DNA from: Phalacrocorax aristotelis
Lineage: Eukaryota > Chordata > Aves > Suliformes > Phalacrocoracidae
DNA: 64,000 nt
NCBI RefSeq assembly: GCF_949628215.1
Contig: NC_134310.1
Span: 8,321,401 to 8,385,400 of the forward strand
Reading direction: 5' to 3'
Shown: piece by piece, positions 1 to 12,640 of the stretch
Position numbering within the stretch: the stretch's first letter is position 1
Layout: each line of letters opens with the position of its first letter
The notes under the pieces: generated by a model
Told to the model about the DNA's origin: nothing
Seen by the model: the letters and a program-made list of their open reading frames with translations, nothing else
The model's database searches: none
Program-made: the position numbers and the translations under genes

Positions 1-106
1 CCCCCTTTCCCTGAAGCTCAACGTCACCACAAAGGGGGACTTGCATACTTCCCAGCTTTCACCAGCTGAGCTTGGTCCCCACACCAGGGGCTCCCCGCTA
101 TCCTAA
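1..106. other. Unassigned sequence at left edge
   Basis: No coding or repeat signal was recognised here. If the SCAMP4-like gene on the minus strand continues to the left, this is intronic sequence of that gene. Confidence 0.4.
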
Positions 107-690
107 ATCATAGAATTACAAAATATCCTGAGTTGGAAGGGACCCACAAGGATCATCAAGCCCAACTCCTGTCCCTGCACAGGACAGCCCCAAATTCACA
201 CCGTGTCTCTGAGGGCCGTGTCCAAGTGCTTCTGGAATATCGCCAGCCTTGGTGCCGTGATGCCTCCCTGGGGAGCCTGTTCCAGGGCTCCACCACCCTC
301 TGGGGGAAGAACCTTCTCCTAATACCCAGCCTAACCCTCCCCTGGCACATCTCCCTGCCATTCCCTTGGGTCCTGTCGTTGGTCACCAGAGAGGAGAGAT
401 CAGCACCTGCCCCTCCTCCTCCCCTCAGGAGGGAGCTGCAGAGCGCCATGAGGGCTGCCCTCAGCCTCCTCTGCTCCAGGCTGAACAAACCAAGGGACTT
501 CAGCCGCTCCCCATACAGTTTCCCCTCTAAACCCTTCCCCAACTCTGTGGCCCTCCTCTGGACACTCTCCAGTAGCTTTATACCCTTAATGCCCTGTGGC
601 ACCCAACACTGCCCACAGCACTCGAGGTGAGGCCGCACCAGCGTGGAGCAGAGCAGGGCAATCCCCTCCCTCACCCAGCTGCAATGCAGG
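107..690 (-). repeat. CR1 LINE 3' fragment
   Basis: Read on the minus strand this is the 3' part of a chicken-repeat-1 retrotransposon. It holds remnants of the ORF2 C-terminal frame and a 3' tip ending in a degenerate tail next to position 107. The first 470 bases match the copy at 12168-12640 with few differences and in the same orientation, so both belong to one subfamily. The open frames that overlap it on either strand are repeat artefacts. The right boundary is approximate because the 5' truncation point is not marked by a clear duplication. Confidence 0.9.
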
Positions 691-2985
691 GCTTGATGCA
701 CCCCAAGTCCTCCACACGCTCCCCTCAATACTCCAGGGTCTCCCTGCAGCTGTCTTGCATCTCCCCAGGCTCTGCCAGTGTTGAAGAGGCTTAGCCCAAT
801 TACAAGCTTCTATTTTGGAAAAACAGGTGGTAACTCTTAAACTTTGCATTAACTTGTCTCAATTAGCACAGATGAAGATAAATGAGGAGGCAGAGGGTCC
901 AAACACAAAAGACCCTTCAGTACTGCCTGGTGATGAGCTCACAGTAACACTTTGGACCCTGGCCCCATTTATTCAGTTAAAAGTAAATCCCTGAATTTCT
1001 CTTCACTCGTGGTAAGTGAACATGCCCTGCCCGTTCCTTGCTTCACCTGCACATCACCAGCTTGGTCCTCTGATGCCTGACACCAGTCTGGCCTCTCCTT
1101 CCAACTCTTCTCGTTCCTCCTCTTGGCACAGACCCACCTGCCTTCACACAGCCCGGGGGCTGCTAAACAACTACAAAGTTTTGTGGTCATAAAATAATAT
1201 TGACAACACAGTTGGGAGAATCTAGCGTGGAAAGCGTCCGAACCCAGCTGCTGCTTCTGACACCCAAGTTACATGAGAGTTAAAATAAAAGATTGTTTTA
1301 CTACAAAGAAAATTCTTCTGAGCGGCTAACAACAAGGCTTTATATGCAATGGTTTCAATGTATCTCAATATTGGGGGGAAGAAAGAATTTGAATTATTTA
1401 AATTGCATTTATACAGTAATTAGCTGTACTTCTCCAAATTTCTGTTTTCAGAAATTATTTATTCTCCAGAAGTCACTTAGTAAAATAAAAAACCCCCACA
1501 AAGTCAAGAGCACCTATAAAGTTTTAAGGAACTTCTGGTTCTCCCTGAGCAGCAGGTAGGAGTTGGCTCTCCAGTAGTGGGAGCTCTGGTACAGGTTTCC
1601 CCAAATCACCATCCACCTTAACAAAATCTTCACATCAAATTAAAGTAATGAGCATTCAACCTTCTAGCAGCAACTTTTATGTTTCTATTTTTAGCGTTGG
1701 CCTTTTCTTGTTTACCGTCTTCCCTCCACGTGTGTCTCTCTCCATCCCATCCCCAAAAGTCGGGGAGACGCCAAAAGAAAGTGTGTTGCAGACAGACATT
1801 TAAAACTTCTGGTGTAAATGCCAGGTCTCCTCAGCCATGCCTAGACTAGTTGCCCAAATGGCTGGCACCTTTCCAGCATGCCATTAACTTGACTGAGGGG
1901 CGCTTTGTTTAGGAAGAGCTGCAGACAAAGGCAGCTTTACAGCATGCAACATTTAGCCAGTTAGTCTGAAGGGACAAGCAGTTTCTTCAGGCAAGAAAAT
2001 TACAGAGCTCATTTCAGCATCTCTAAATAACAAAAGAACAATGGAGTGATAGATTATGCTATTATTTATGAACACAAATCTCTCTCATACACACATCCTA
2101 TGCATCCAGAATAAAAGCCATGCCACCAAACACGTATCTGGCAGAAAACAAGCTTTCCTTCAGTGAGAAGGGTAAATAGGATGACAAGCATTTGGGGAAA
2201 AAAAGATAAGCAAGGCAAAAAGATTTATCTTCCAAAGCACTCCCTGTGGTTCTCTAGGCCTGCCACACCATTCTTCAGCCTATTTCATTCCTTGGAGAAG
2301 AATGGTCAATTTTTGTTGCTGGCTTTTGAATGGCTAAGCCAGACAACACAAGCCCAGAGCCAGGAGGTCTGTTCGTACAGAATATCAGCACATCACCAGC
2401 TGTGACCGAAAGGATCAGTGCCCTTCTCCAGCAGGACGGGGGACGTCTTGCAGGTTATGGAGAGCTAAGGAAGAGACAGCACCTGGCTAGAAAAACTGCT
2501 TCGATTGGGAGGGGAAATCTGGGGATGGCACAAACAAGGGGGAATTTTAGCCTTCCTAAAGTGAGGTGGGGAGACAGGGAGGAAGCAAATGAGCCACGTT
2601 TATTTTCTTGCCTAAAGTTCTCCTATTCATCTTAGTTTAGGTGAACTGGGAATTACTTTAAGATGGCTATTTTGGTGAGTAAAACATCACTTGATGTTAA
2701 TAAAGGTATCAAATATGGTCTGCTTTTTTTGTCCCCAAATTTACTAATAGACTTTTCTAGCACTGATACTCTCTCCTTTGTTCAACAGCAGCTCTGCGGC
2801 AAAGACTCAAAGCACAGCAGCTTAAAATTTGGGTATAAGTTATATTACAGTATTCCAAGATGAATCCTTTTTTCCTCATCAACTAATTGCAGTCGAAACT
2901 TTAAAGCATTTAAGTCATTAAGATCTACGGTTTTTTCACTACACACACACACGTCCTCCCAGCACAGGTTTCTTATTCAACTTAC
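691..2985 (-). other. Intron of the SCAMP4-like gene
   Basis: This stretch follows the splice donor of the SCAMP4-like exon at 2986-3114. I searched both strands for the next SCAMP exon, which should encode the first membrane segments and the conserved CWFRP region, and did not see it. The remaining exons are therefore probably left of the window. The sequence is AT-rich and carries no recognised gene. A (CA)n run of about 12 bases lies at 2941-2952. Confidence 0.6.
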
Positions 2986-5900
2986 AGATCCATACGTGGT
3001 AGATCCTCTTCACCAGAGACTGATAACCGATGGGAATTTCATCAGCAAAATTCTGGTAGAAACACGGTTCCAGAGGGATAAACGTGGGGAGTGGCGGGAA
3101 GTTATTCACCTTTTCTGCAACACAAACCACAGATGTTAGCTGAACGCAGAAACGTTCTCATACAGCTGAGCAAGCATAATATCCTCCACACCTTCCCAAT
3201 ACACAGCCGAGGGCACCTAGGTCAAGGGGACTCACAGGAATCAAAAGAGAAAACTATCACCTGCTCTGGACCTTCACATTACTCCCTGCAGTGCGTTCAT
3301 CCTCACCCTGGACGCCAAACATCTCATTCTCCTTCTTCAGCAGCGGACGTGATATTTAAATTAGCACATGCAAGGCTTAGAGCGGGGCATAGAAATGAGC
3401 TAATAAGCAACACATGGATTTGATACCTTTACACGTCAGTGTAAAGTTGTGCAAAAGGCGCTGCAAGACCAAAAAAACAACCTTAAAATAAGCTCCAGGA
3501 TGAGGTTTCCCAGGAAGGGCAGAGAGGCCAGCAACATCTGGGGGAAACAGGCTGCACAGAGGATTTTAGTTACAACCTCTCAGAACACCAAAGCAAGAGG
3601 AAAGGCTGACGACTGTCCAGCCAAGCAGATCCACCTTCAGGCACCAGCTCTGAGTAGGTGGGCTTGCTGGCACGTGGATCAGGCCTCAGGACCTGTAGTA
3701 GCTATGTCCCTGTGACAGTAAGGAAGGGTGCCTTTGGAAAGGTTTCTCTCCATCTGGAATTTAGTTTGCAGATATCCAGTTCAGGGAAGGCAAGCCAGAT
3801 GTCAGGGATGATTTTGTGACAAGGCTCATGAACGTACCCCTTTTACTTTGAAAATCAAGTTTTCCCTGTGAGGTTAAGTCCCAGAAAAAAAAAAAAAAGA
3901 AAAAATAAAAAGCTGTGCATTCAGAGACAATAAATCAGCAAATGCTGGCAAAAGCAATATGGTGAAGAAAACCTTACCTTGGGAAGACACTATGTTTTAA
4001 AACTGAGTCATTAAATGCCTAAATCCTCTGCACTTAAGCTGCTGTCAGCTTCTAAACAGATGCACAGATCTGTCTGTGTATATCGTGTGCCTGAACATGT
4101 GTTTCTACATGTTTGAGAATGTTTGCTCTTGCCTTCCAGTGCTGATTAAAGTTTGATTCCAGGACATTGTGACTAATTGTCTCTAGTCCACTTCAGCCCC
4201 AGTAAACAATTAAAAACAACCAGAGGAAGAGATGAAGAGTGTCCTGGGAAAACCTCCAAATGGCACAGAAGACGAGAGGAAATGTCTGAACAAGAACTGT
4301 CAGCACAAGAGTTACCCTTCTCTTGCCATTATCTCCCTGCGAGAAGACATTTTGCAGTAGCAGCTTCTTAGCATCATCTGAAGGTTGGCAGGGAAGAGTC
4401 TGAAGCTGTAAGCCATGCTTTAGGAAAGAAAGGCTTTACTTCATGAAAGGAAAGGCATATTTTCATGCAGAAAATATGGTGAGGATAATGCCCACTGTGA
4501 GTATGTCAGAATTAAATATGGAATAATGTCTGAAGTCACCAGCCCAACTCGACTTCTCAGTAGACTCTTCCTTATAAAAACAAACATTAAGTCTTCTGCC
4601 CCTCCTCACCCATCTCTAAATGCATTTTACATTAATTCTGATGCCCTCTAAAGCTGGTATTAGTTATTGGCTAACACCTACTGCTGACCCCACCACACGT
4701 AGTGCTGAAATACCATGGCTGCTTTCAAAGTTCATAGTAATTTGGACTTCTTGGCAACAATTTTTTGTTTGCTATGAACACCTAATGGCCTTTCTCCTGG
4801 ACAGTCTGTCCCAGCAGCCTACAAAGGGACAGAACAATGCTGGATCAAAGGAAAGGAAAGGTGCACAGCTTTTTAAAGCTAAAGAGACAGTTCTCTGGGG
4901 AAGTCAATAAGACCAAGATTAACCGACCACAGTAAAAGCACATTCTCTAAGAATCTTTTTTTTTTTTTTGCGGGATGCGGAAAATTTTGTTCTGTCCCTC
5001 TTCAACAGCTGAAGCTGCAGCTACTTATTTGGTTCTGCTCTCTTCCCTTTTCTCTCTCCTACAGTACAGATCTGTCACGGGCAGTAGAGCTCCTGCCAGC
5101 CTCTAGTGCAGAACTCCAAATGGTGGGGCCAACCCAACTGGCCTGCTGGGCGCCAGCTGCAGCAGTTTGTCATTTTTCAAGCTCACAAAACATTCCAAGA
5201 CCTTCCACAATTGTTTGTTAGGTACACAAAGATCAGGACTGCACCTCCTCTCTCTTGCTGCCCAGCTGCAAAGCAGCCCAATGGCCACTTTCTCCCCACC
5301 CAGAGACCCTGTAGTTTTCAACTGTTCTGGGTTACTCTGAAGAATAGACAAAACAAATAAAACAAAAATATCCCCTTTCAAGCTGACTGCATAGCGTGGG
5401 GTGCTACAGCGCTCCCATCAAGGCTAGGATCAACACATTAGATCAGCAAGCACAACCCGTGCTTTCAAAAACCAAACCGTATTACCAATGAGCAGCAGCT
5501 GCACACAAGCCCCAGACTTTCTCTTAATTTAAAAAAGTTGGGAAGAATTTTGTTACTAATTTCACTGCAAGTAAAATTAAGATGTATTAATATCAATAGC
5601 ACAGCTAGGAACGCTGTGGAAAGCTGTTTAGCCTCTCTAAGGAAGAAATTATTCTCACGTAATTTTTTGTGAATAAATTCCATCCTCATAAAACTTTCTA
5701 ACAAGCGACACCTGAGCGTTTATTGCTGGAACAGTAACCTCAGCTGACAAATGTACATTGGATACAGCATAAACAGTGAATGTGACCAAGGCGGGAAAAA
5801 GAGAAGTAGCTGAAGAGCTTTAGGGATCAGTAAGATCTCAGGAACGGAGGCTTGTCGCACACCTGATGCATTACAGCCATCACAGCATACTGAAAAACAT

Positions 5901-6008
5901 TATCCGAAGCCCTTCTCCCTACATTGCCATACTTTGAAGTGCTCTTACCTGTCATTTCTAATAGGAGTGTTCCTTCCAGAAGTTTCAGACAGATAGACAG
6001 CAACAGTT
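2986..6008 (-). CDS. SCAMP4: SCAMP4-like secretory carrier membrane protein, first two coding exons (partial)
   Basis: Two spliced exons encode the N-terminus of a secretory carrier-associated membrane protein, a four-pass protein of post-Golgi recycling vesicles. Exon 5949-6008 carries the ATG (5953-5955) and ends ATGACAG before a gtaaga donor. Exon 2986-3114 follows a ttgcag acceptor and ends in a gtaagt donor. Joined, they read [12 protein letters not shown], then a stretch ending KRIYHVWI. The short N-terminus without NPF repeats places it with SCAMP4/SCAMP5, and the FADEIP...LVKRIY pattern fits SCAMP4 better. Two positions that are lysine in relatives I know (LPKFIPLKP) are threonine and glutamate here. 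The transmembrane exons lie outside the window. SCAMP5 is the main alternative identity. Confidence 0.82.
3115..5948 (-). other. Intron of the SCAMP4-like gene
   Basis: A GT/AG intron of 2.8 kb separates the two coding exons of the SCAMP4-like gene. It is AT-rich, with poly(A) at 3888-3901 and poly(T) at about 4958-4969. No further coding exon, RNA gene or recognisable repeat was seen. Confidence 0.65.
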
Positions 6009-6429
6009 CTATTGGAGAAAGAAAATCAGGTCAGCACATGTCACTAACCAGCACCCACAGAATCTCCTGGAATCAGGAGCGTCTCCAGTAGCGCTTGACA
6101 GACTGCGAGCCTGGGGTTCCCACTACAAACTATTCATCTCCAATTGCCCACAGGAGGCACACTGGAACCTTACAGAAAGGATCACAATTTCTCCTTGTAC
6201 ACGTGAAGCTCCACCTGGCAGCATCCCACTGCCAGCCACTTTTAAGGCTCGTATTATTCAGCAACAAACGTGCTCTTAGTGGCACCTGGCAAAGGTTGAG
6301 GATACACAGAGAGCTGCTGCCAGAACATGTGTACCTTCCAGCTGCAGCCAGACAACAAGCTGAGACAGACAGCTCTGGTTGGGACCCAGCAAAGCACATA
6401 CATCGGAAGAGAAATCTGTACGAGCTCAC

Positions 6430-6500
6430 CAGACTTAATGCCTCGTTTAGGTGTTGAGATGATTTGTTGGCTCCCGGCTCTCTGTGGACCTTCCCAACTG
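6430..6500 (-). other. Candidate untranslated or alternative exon
   Basis: On the minus strand a good pyrimidine tract and cag acceptor (ctgtttgtttcag) precede a 71-base segment that ends at a gtgagc donor. It lies upstream of the SCAMP4-like start exon in the same orientation, so it could be a 5'UTR exon. The call rests on splice signals only. Confidence 0.25.
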
Positions 6501-6676
6501 CTGAAACAAACAGATAATCACTGTTAGCTGGCAAGTAAACTGCTGTTACAAACCCCAGCATCCCTCATTATTTTAATAATTCTGCACAACCCTTCTTAAA
6601 ATACAGATTCATTCTTCCTGTTATCACTATTGAACATGACGGTAATGCTGGAAGAATCAAATCCTGCAAAGTTTAC

Positions 6677-6801
6677 TCTGCGTCAGCCGTGTTGATGATT
6701 TTGGCAGAACCGATCGCACGGATGAAAACTGCAGCGAGGTCTGTGCTGAGCTTTGACTCTACCCCTTCTTCGTTAAGGATAAAAACACTGTGTGCCCCCA
6801 C
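6677..6801 (-). other. Candidate exon with one open frame, unrecognised
   Basis: On the minus strand the segment lies between a ttgcag acceptor and a gtaaac donor. One frame is open through all 125 bases, and the flanking intron would stop it at 6673-6675. The segment keeps several CpG dinucleotides in an otherwise CpG-poor intron, which suggests selective constraint. I do not recognise the peptide. It may be an alternative or untranslated exon of the SCAMP4-like gene, or chance. Confidence 0.25.
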
Positions 6802-9800
6802 CTGCAAATCCCAGAATGGAAACACAAGAGTACCACAAAACCACCCTCTAAACCAGCACTGCATGGTCTGACAAGAGGTATCAAGAACGAAGGAAGTCCA
6901 GACTAAAAACTGCCCCTACAAAGACACAACACACATCACATGCTGCTGCTGGCACCGACAGCAGCCGCAGCACCGAGGTCAGAATAGCTGCGTTGTATGC
7001 AAAGGATTTACAGCAGCTTGTTTCCCTTTTCTGCACCTCTGTGCTTTCCTCCTGCGTGCCCTGCGTATGGTCTGGAGGGTGCAGAGTTTACACTGGCACA
7101 ATTATTTTGTTCAGGTTGCGTTTTACTTTCCTTTTTAATTGAGCTACTCTAGCACAGCTTTGTGGAGCTGACGGCACTTTGGTAAGAAGTGGGACCCGTA
7201 CAGGCAGTTTATTCCTCCTATACGTAGAGATGCAGTTACATACAAGCTTACCTACATCTACACTGATGAGAATGTACTATTTTGCTTGTACCAGTCTAAA
7301 GAAAGCAACAGAGTGTGGACAGGAAAGCTATGTCAGTCGTGAGCTGCTTAGGGCTGGGACTCCCTCATTAAAGGCTCACACAAGTGAAGCCTCTGGGCTT
7401 TCCCACAATACAGACATTACCCAGCATCTGACAAGTGTTTTATAACTTATGATTTAGAAATGGAAGCATTTTGATTTGCCTTTTTTCAATGTGTGAATAG
7501 AAAATAAAGCATGAAGACAGTGAAGAATACAATTAAAACTTCACCCCACCCATCTGCAGCTGTTCCCAGCTGAGATCTGTAAATTTTGGGGGAAGAACAA
7601 ATGACACATGAACACCAGTTTCGCTAACACACTAAGAGAAAAGAATGATAAGCAAATGAGTAAGGTCCTTCTTCAGAAGAGGATTATTTAGTTCATGTAC
7701 TTCAGTACCAATGTCTTACAGCTGCAGAGCTGTGGGAGGCATCAGCCTATCCACCGGAAAAGGGACCAGAAGGAAAGACCAAGGGACACATTCCTGGCTT
7801 GATGGGGGCACCATGACCAAACAGTAGCTCTCCTGTGCCCTCCCTTCTCGAGGAGACAACTGTGGTGCTGTTGAGTGGCTTTAACTCAAATAAATAGATT
7901 AAAAAAACAGAGAAAGCAGCATTGCAGCGATCCACTCCCTTACCTTGCCCAGTTGTTGACATTCACTTGCTTATCTCCTCATAAATCTCAGCCACGGTTT
8001 GATGCTTTGAAGACAGAGTACATTATCATGTAAAGAAGCTACAACAGAAATTACTGAATGTTCCTCTCTTCAGCAACCTTTGCTTTTATGACTAATCTCA
8101 CAGAAGTTCCTGGGACAACAACTATAAATTCCCTACAGAAAGATGTGTTTTGGAACCACAAAGCAGCACTAAGAATATTTTTTCTGGAAGGACAAGCGCA
8201 TACAACCAAGTTTTACCCTGAACAATCGGTTCCTGAAATGTATTGACCTTCCACTGGTTCAGCTGCACCGAGACTCCAGCCTGGCTCCCGGTGAAAGCAA
8301 AGGGAGCTTTCCCCCATGGACACCTACGGCAACAAGCTCAAACCTTTCGCGGGCATGAACTCAGACTCAAGGATCCAACACAATGACATTTTTACTCAGT
8401 GCTCTGAGATATACTTGCACAGGAGTCGCTGTTTTCATACCTCCCCAGCTCACCACTTAATTTGGGCAGGATTTCTGCAAACTCTTAATTGCAGGGTCTT
8501 GGGATAACAGGCCTCAGATGTACAGTCAGGGAAAAATCTTGTGCCTAATAAGAGATGATGCCACTCAGCTCGGACGGCCAGTGGCTAAGACTCCTTTAGG
8601 GGGAAAATTTCACTGTGCAGCCTAACAATCCTCCAGTTGAGCTCCAGTTGCAAGATCCTGGCATAAGGAAATAGATTTGCAGCAAATACAGATAAACAGG
8701 TATCATCCAACCACACATGAATTTGTGCAAGACAACACCACATATAAATAAGCTCTCTATTCACCAGAACGTTTTCAGCTGAGCTGGGAACAGACAAAAC
8801 CCAACATCCTGCATCTCACTGCAGAGATTTCTTCATATATAATCCACTCTTTGCAGAGGGAGGAAAAACACACACACATTAAGGAAACCACGGTGTGAAG
8901 TGAACTTCCTTTTTCCACTTTGCTCATCCGCGGTCAATGAATAACTCCAAAGTTTACAGTCCAACACACATGACTAACAAGAGCCCACAGGAGACACTGG
9001 GAGCTTTTCTTCACCAGTGCTTCAAAGGTAAAAATGCCCTCTGTCATTTTAAGATATGGTATTTTCCTTTTAAACCAAGACACGTATGCAAGCTGTTTTT
9101 CTAGGCAGACAATAACATGATTATTTTGAATGTGACTTTAGTGTGAAATACGTTTCACCATCTCAGATCAGGGAAAATTCTCTGAAGGAAAACCAGCAGC
9201 GATCTGCTTGAGGCATGTTATATGACGGCATGAATGTTACTATTTAATCCCCTTGTTTATTCTGCCTATATTACAGTAAATACTTTTTAAAGTTTCAGTT
9301 ACTTCTCACTACTTCTTTCTCCAAAAAGAGAGAAGGGCAGTAGGGGAAATGAATAAAGGACAGGCCAAAAGAGGAGTGGTGACAGGGAGATGGGAGAGCT
9401 AAACTCATTCCTGCTTTGCCATAAACCCACATGGTGACCTGAGGCAAGCCCCCCAAGACCAGATTCACAGGACACTGGTTCCTCCCGTGCCATCTGCAGA
9501 CATCCCATCCAAACCCAGAAGAGCCTGACACCCTAAGCTTTCCATCCAGCAAAATCCGCCAGCCTCTGAAGTCTTGCTTTAGGATATTTTCTGTACTGCT
9601 ATCATATTTTCATTCTAACATGATGACTGTAGCGAGGCTAAGAGCTTCTATGCAGATCTGTACTCAAGGGTTTAATGCAGAGTACTTTGCCAAAAGCAAA
9701 GTGAGAGGCAGGATCCGTACACAACAGCAGAACTTGCCAACGCTCCCTCATAAGACAACAATTTAATGATTAGAGCACAAGGGGAATGAGAAGACCTGGG

Positions 9801-11781
9801 CACAATACAGTTCTAAAAATGGTTCAAGCTCACTCCTCCAGGGAGTCCTATCGCCAAAGCCTGGGCTCTCGGAAGTCACTTCACACTGCAAGCCAGCAGA
9901 CCCCAGACATTTCGGAAGAGCAAATGGCCTAGAGCAAGGGCACCCCACAGGGATCTGGGAGACTTGGATCTAAACCACCAGACTCAGCAGGGAATCAATG
10001 TGGCCTCCAGTCTTCCCAAGACAAGCAAATGCCTTGCTTGTATGCCTCTCCAGTTGCATTTAAAAAGAAAGTGGTGACTCTGCACTGGTTTTAAGAGAAA
10101 AGGATGGTTCTGAGCCTCATTCAGATGCCGAACTCTTATGAGGAACTTCCCAGAGAGTCCAAAGCAGCAGAGGCCACTCTGCAAGGCACCAAAATGCTTG
10201 GCTCAGCTTTACAAACCTAGACTTCATATAGCTGATGCAGTTTGTATTTGATAGTGTTTCCTCTCCCCACTGTGCACTGCCAGCCCTCGCAGAGTGTGAC
10301 ACTGCCCCTCCAGTGACACCAGCGCAATGTTTACAGCACCGTGCTTCAAATTAGATGAGGTGACAAAACCAGCCAGAAAAGCAATTCCAAAAGCTGCCCA
10401 GCACGACCAGTGAGAATGGGGAAACTGTTTATGGCAGCACTGGGCTGCTGAGAAAATGCACAGGGAACAATAAAGTTAGCAAGGGTAAGGCTCCTCCCAT
10501 GTCAGTCTGACAGACAGCTCCAAGTTACCAGAGCCTCTTGGGGATGCCAGGCTGTACAGGGCATTTTGCTGCCCCCTCTCCCCCTCGTCTCCCATCCTGG
10601 AGCTGGTGAGAAAGCACGACTGGAAGGAATTCCCCTCAGGTCTCTCCCAGTCTGTTTACACAGCCATATTTACTGCCTCAGCTGATGGGCAGAAGCCTTA
10701 ATTTAGGTACTACAGAACCCACAGCAGACAAATGTTAACTTCAGTGTGAGCTCAGCCACTCAGGGTCAGAACTGCAGAAGACTCAAGAGGAAGACAGAAA
10801 GCATAGAAACACATGTGTTCAGGGCACGAGTCTATTCCACCACTTGTCACCTACTTGGACTGGCCTCATGTAGAGGACCTAGGCTGCAGACAGCAGTAAT
10901 GACATTAACTGGGCCAGAATAACACTAAAAAGCAGATAAATTAATCTGTCAATTACCTGCTTAATTTCTAAACTAACGCTCTCTTAATCACTGGGTCAGA
11001 TAAGACTTTCTCAAGCATTAACTATGCCCACTAAAATCCTAAGACAAAGAGGGGGAAATAAAATTACAATGTCCATGTGCCATCCCTATCAAGGGCAGTA
11101 TGCGAAAGAGCTGTTACCCAAGCCACACACGTCAAACAGCTCCATCCTTGCTCCTCACAGTTCCGGGAGAGTCACTTACATGAACCTCCCCGGCAGGAGC
11201 TGCGCAGCCGGCCTGCGCTCACCCTGCCCCGAGCGCACCAGCCTCACCCCCCCGGGGATCCTGGAGCTCCCCTGGGAGACCCGGCACTGGCAGAGGCACC
11301 CCAGGCAGCCGGGGGACCCACAGGGGAGCACGGCGAGCACGGCCGGGGGACCCGCAGCCCTCAGGGGGACAGGAGCAGCCTCCACACACCCGCCGCCCTG
11401 CTCCGTGGGGGCCAGGGTAACACTCGCCGCTCTCCGCCGGGGCTGCCCCCGATCCCTCCCCCGCAGCCGCCCCCCCCAGATCTGTCCCCAAGGCTCCCCC
11501 AAGCACGGACCCCCCGACACGCCTGCCCCGTCACCCCGCCGCTCTTGTCCCCAGGGTTGCCCCGTCACCCCCTCCCCGGGCACCCCCCACTGCCACACCC
11601 CGCCACACCCCCGCACTGAGGTACCCCGGTACCCCCGCACCCCCAAGCCCGGGGCCGGGCCGGGCCGGGCCGGCCGCACCGCCGCTGCCCGAGGCTGCCC
11701 GCGCTCCGTCCCGACCCCCACCTCCCCGCCGCTCCTTCCCCCGAGGCTGCCCCGCCGCTCCAGCCCGGTCCCGCCGCTCAC
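6802..11781 (-). other. 5' intron of the SCAMP4-like gene
   Basis: This AT-rich stretch lies between the probable first untranslated exon and the inner exons. ADAT3, nested inside mammalian SCAMP4 as a single long frame, was looked for and not found on the minus strand. No repeat family or RNA gene was recognised. Confidence 0.5.
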
Positions 11782-11900
11782 CGAGTCCACCTCAAGGCGC
11801 AGCGCCGGAGCCCCGCCCCCCGGGCCCGCCGCGGGGCGCGCTGGGAAACAGAGTCCCCACAACGACCGCCGCGGCCGCGCTCCCAGCAGGGCGGACTACA
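11782..11900 (-). other. SCAMP4: Probable untranslated first exon of the SCAMP4-like gene
   Basis: The minus strand shows a strong donor, GGACTCG followed by gtgagc, inside the CpG island just downstream of a ZNF143-type element. The donor fits a non-coding first exon spliced toward 5949-6008, where the ATG lies near the end of an exon. The 5' end is approximate. Confidence 0.5.
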
Positions 11901-11912
11901 ATTCCCAGCGTG
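11895..11912 (+). promoter_or_regulatory. ZNF143-type promoter element
   Basis: The sequence ACTACAATTCCCAGCGTG matches the ACTACAATTCCC element bound by ZNF143, which typically sits close to start sites of CpG promoters, often bidirectional ones. A GTCATGTGA E-box-like site follows at 11934-11942. Binding is inferred from the motif only. Confidence 0.6.
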
Positions 11913-12167
11913 GCCCGCGACACCCCATCGCTGGTCATGTGAGGTGCCAGCCGGCTGCGGGCGCGGGCGGAGGCGCGGCGGAGAGGGCTACGGCGGCTGG
12001 GAGGGACAGAATTGTCAAGGGGTGTAGGGCGTGGGGCCGTGTCCCCGTCCCCGCCGGGGAGTCTTTGCCGCCCCGAGGGGGTGGGTTTGTCACAGCCCGT
12101 TCACCAAACGGGTACGTGGGTGTGTGGATGGCCCCTGAGGGGTGGAGGAGCATCAGCGGTGGTGCCA

Positions 12168-12640
12168 TAGAATCATGGAATGTCCTGAGCTGGAAGGGAC
12201 CCACAAGGACCATCGAGCCCAACTCCTGTCCCTGCACAGGACAGCCCCAAATTCACACCATGTCTCTGAGGGCCTTGTCCAAGTGCTTCTGGAATATCGT
12301 CAGCCTTGGTGCCGTGATGCCTCCCTGGGGAGCCTGTTCCAGGGCTCCGCCACCCTCTGGGGGAAGAACCTTTTCCTAATACCCAGCCTAACCCTCCCCT
12401 GGCACATCTCCCTGCCATTCCCTCGGGTCCTGTCGTTGGTCACCAGAGAGGAGAGATCAGCACCTGCCCCTCCTCCTCCCCTTGTGAGGGAGCTGCAGAG
12501 CGCCATGAGGGCTGCCCTCAGCCTCCTCTGCTCCAGGCTGAACATCCCAGTGACTTCAGCCGCTCCCCATACAGTTTCCCCTCTAAACCCTTCCCCAACT
12601 CTGTGGCCCTCCTCTGGACACTCTCCAGCAGCTTTGTATT
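12168..12640 (-). repeat. CR1 LINE 3' fragment
   Basis: This CR1 copy is nearly identical to that at 107-580 and has the same orientation. It begins at the 3' tip (12168, next to the CpG island) and is cut off at about 12640, where a second CR1 of another subfamily begins. Confidence 0.9.

Larger units (their letters stand above)
11190..12060. promoter_or_regulatory. CpG-island promoter of the SCAMP4-like gene
   Basis: A sharp GC- and CpG-rich block lies between AT-rich intron on the left and a CR1 copy on the right. It contains GGGCC-type pentamer repeats near 11650-11672. It also holds the likely first exon of the SCAMP4-like gene, ending at the gtgagc donor on 11776-11781. No TATA box is evident, as expected of a housekeeping promoter. 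The long frames across the block (451 codons plus strand, 228 codons minus strand) are proline/glycine/arginine-rich by-products of GC content. Confidence 0.8.

Noticed and set aside
156-728. 190-codon minus-strand frame as a host gene
   Set aside because: It is the C-terminal remnant of CR1 ORF2, repeated at 12.3 kb.
3000-11800. ADAT3 nested in the SCAMP4-like gene as in mammals
   Set aside because: No minus-strand frame of suitable length or deaminase motif (HAV...CxxC) is present.
11024-12379. 451-codon plus-strand frame
   Set aside because: It spans intron, CpG island and CR1, is rich in Pro/Arg/Gly from GC bias, and has no family resemblance.
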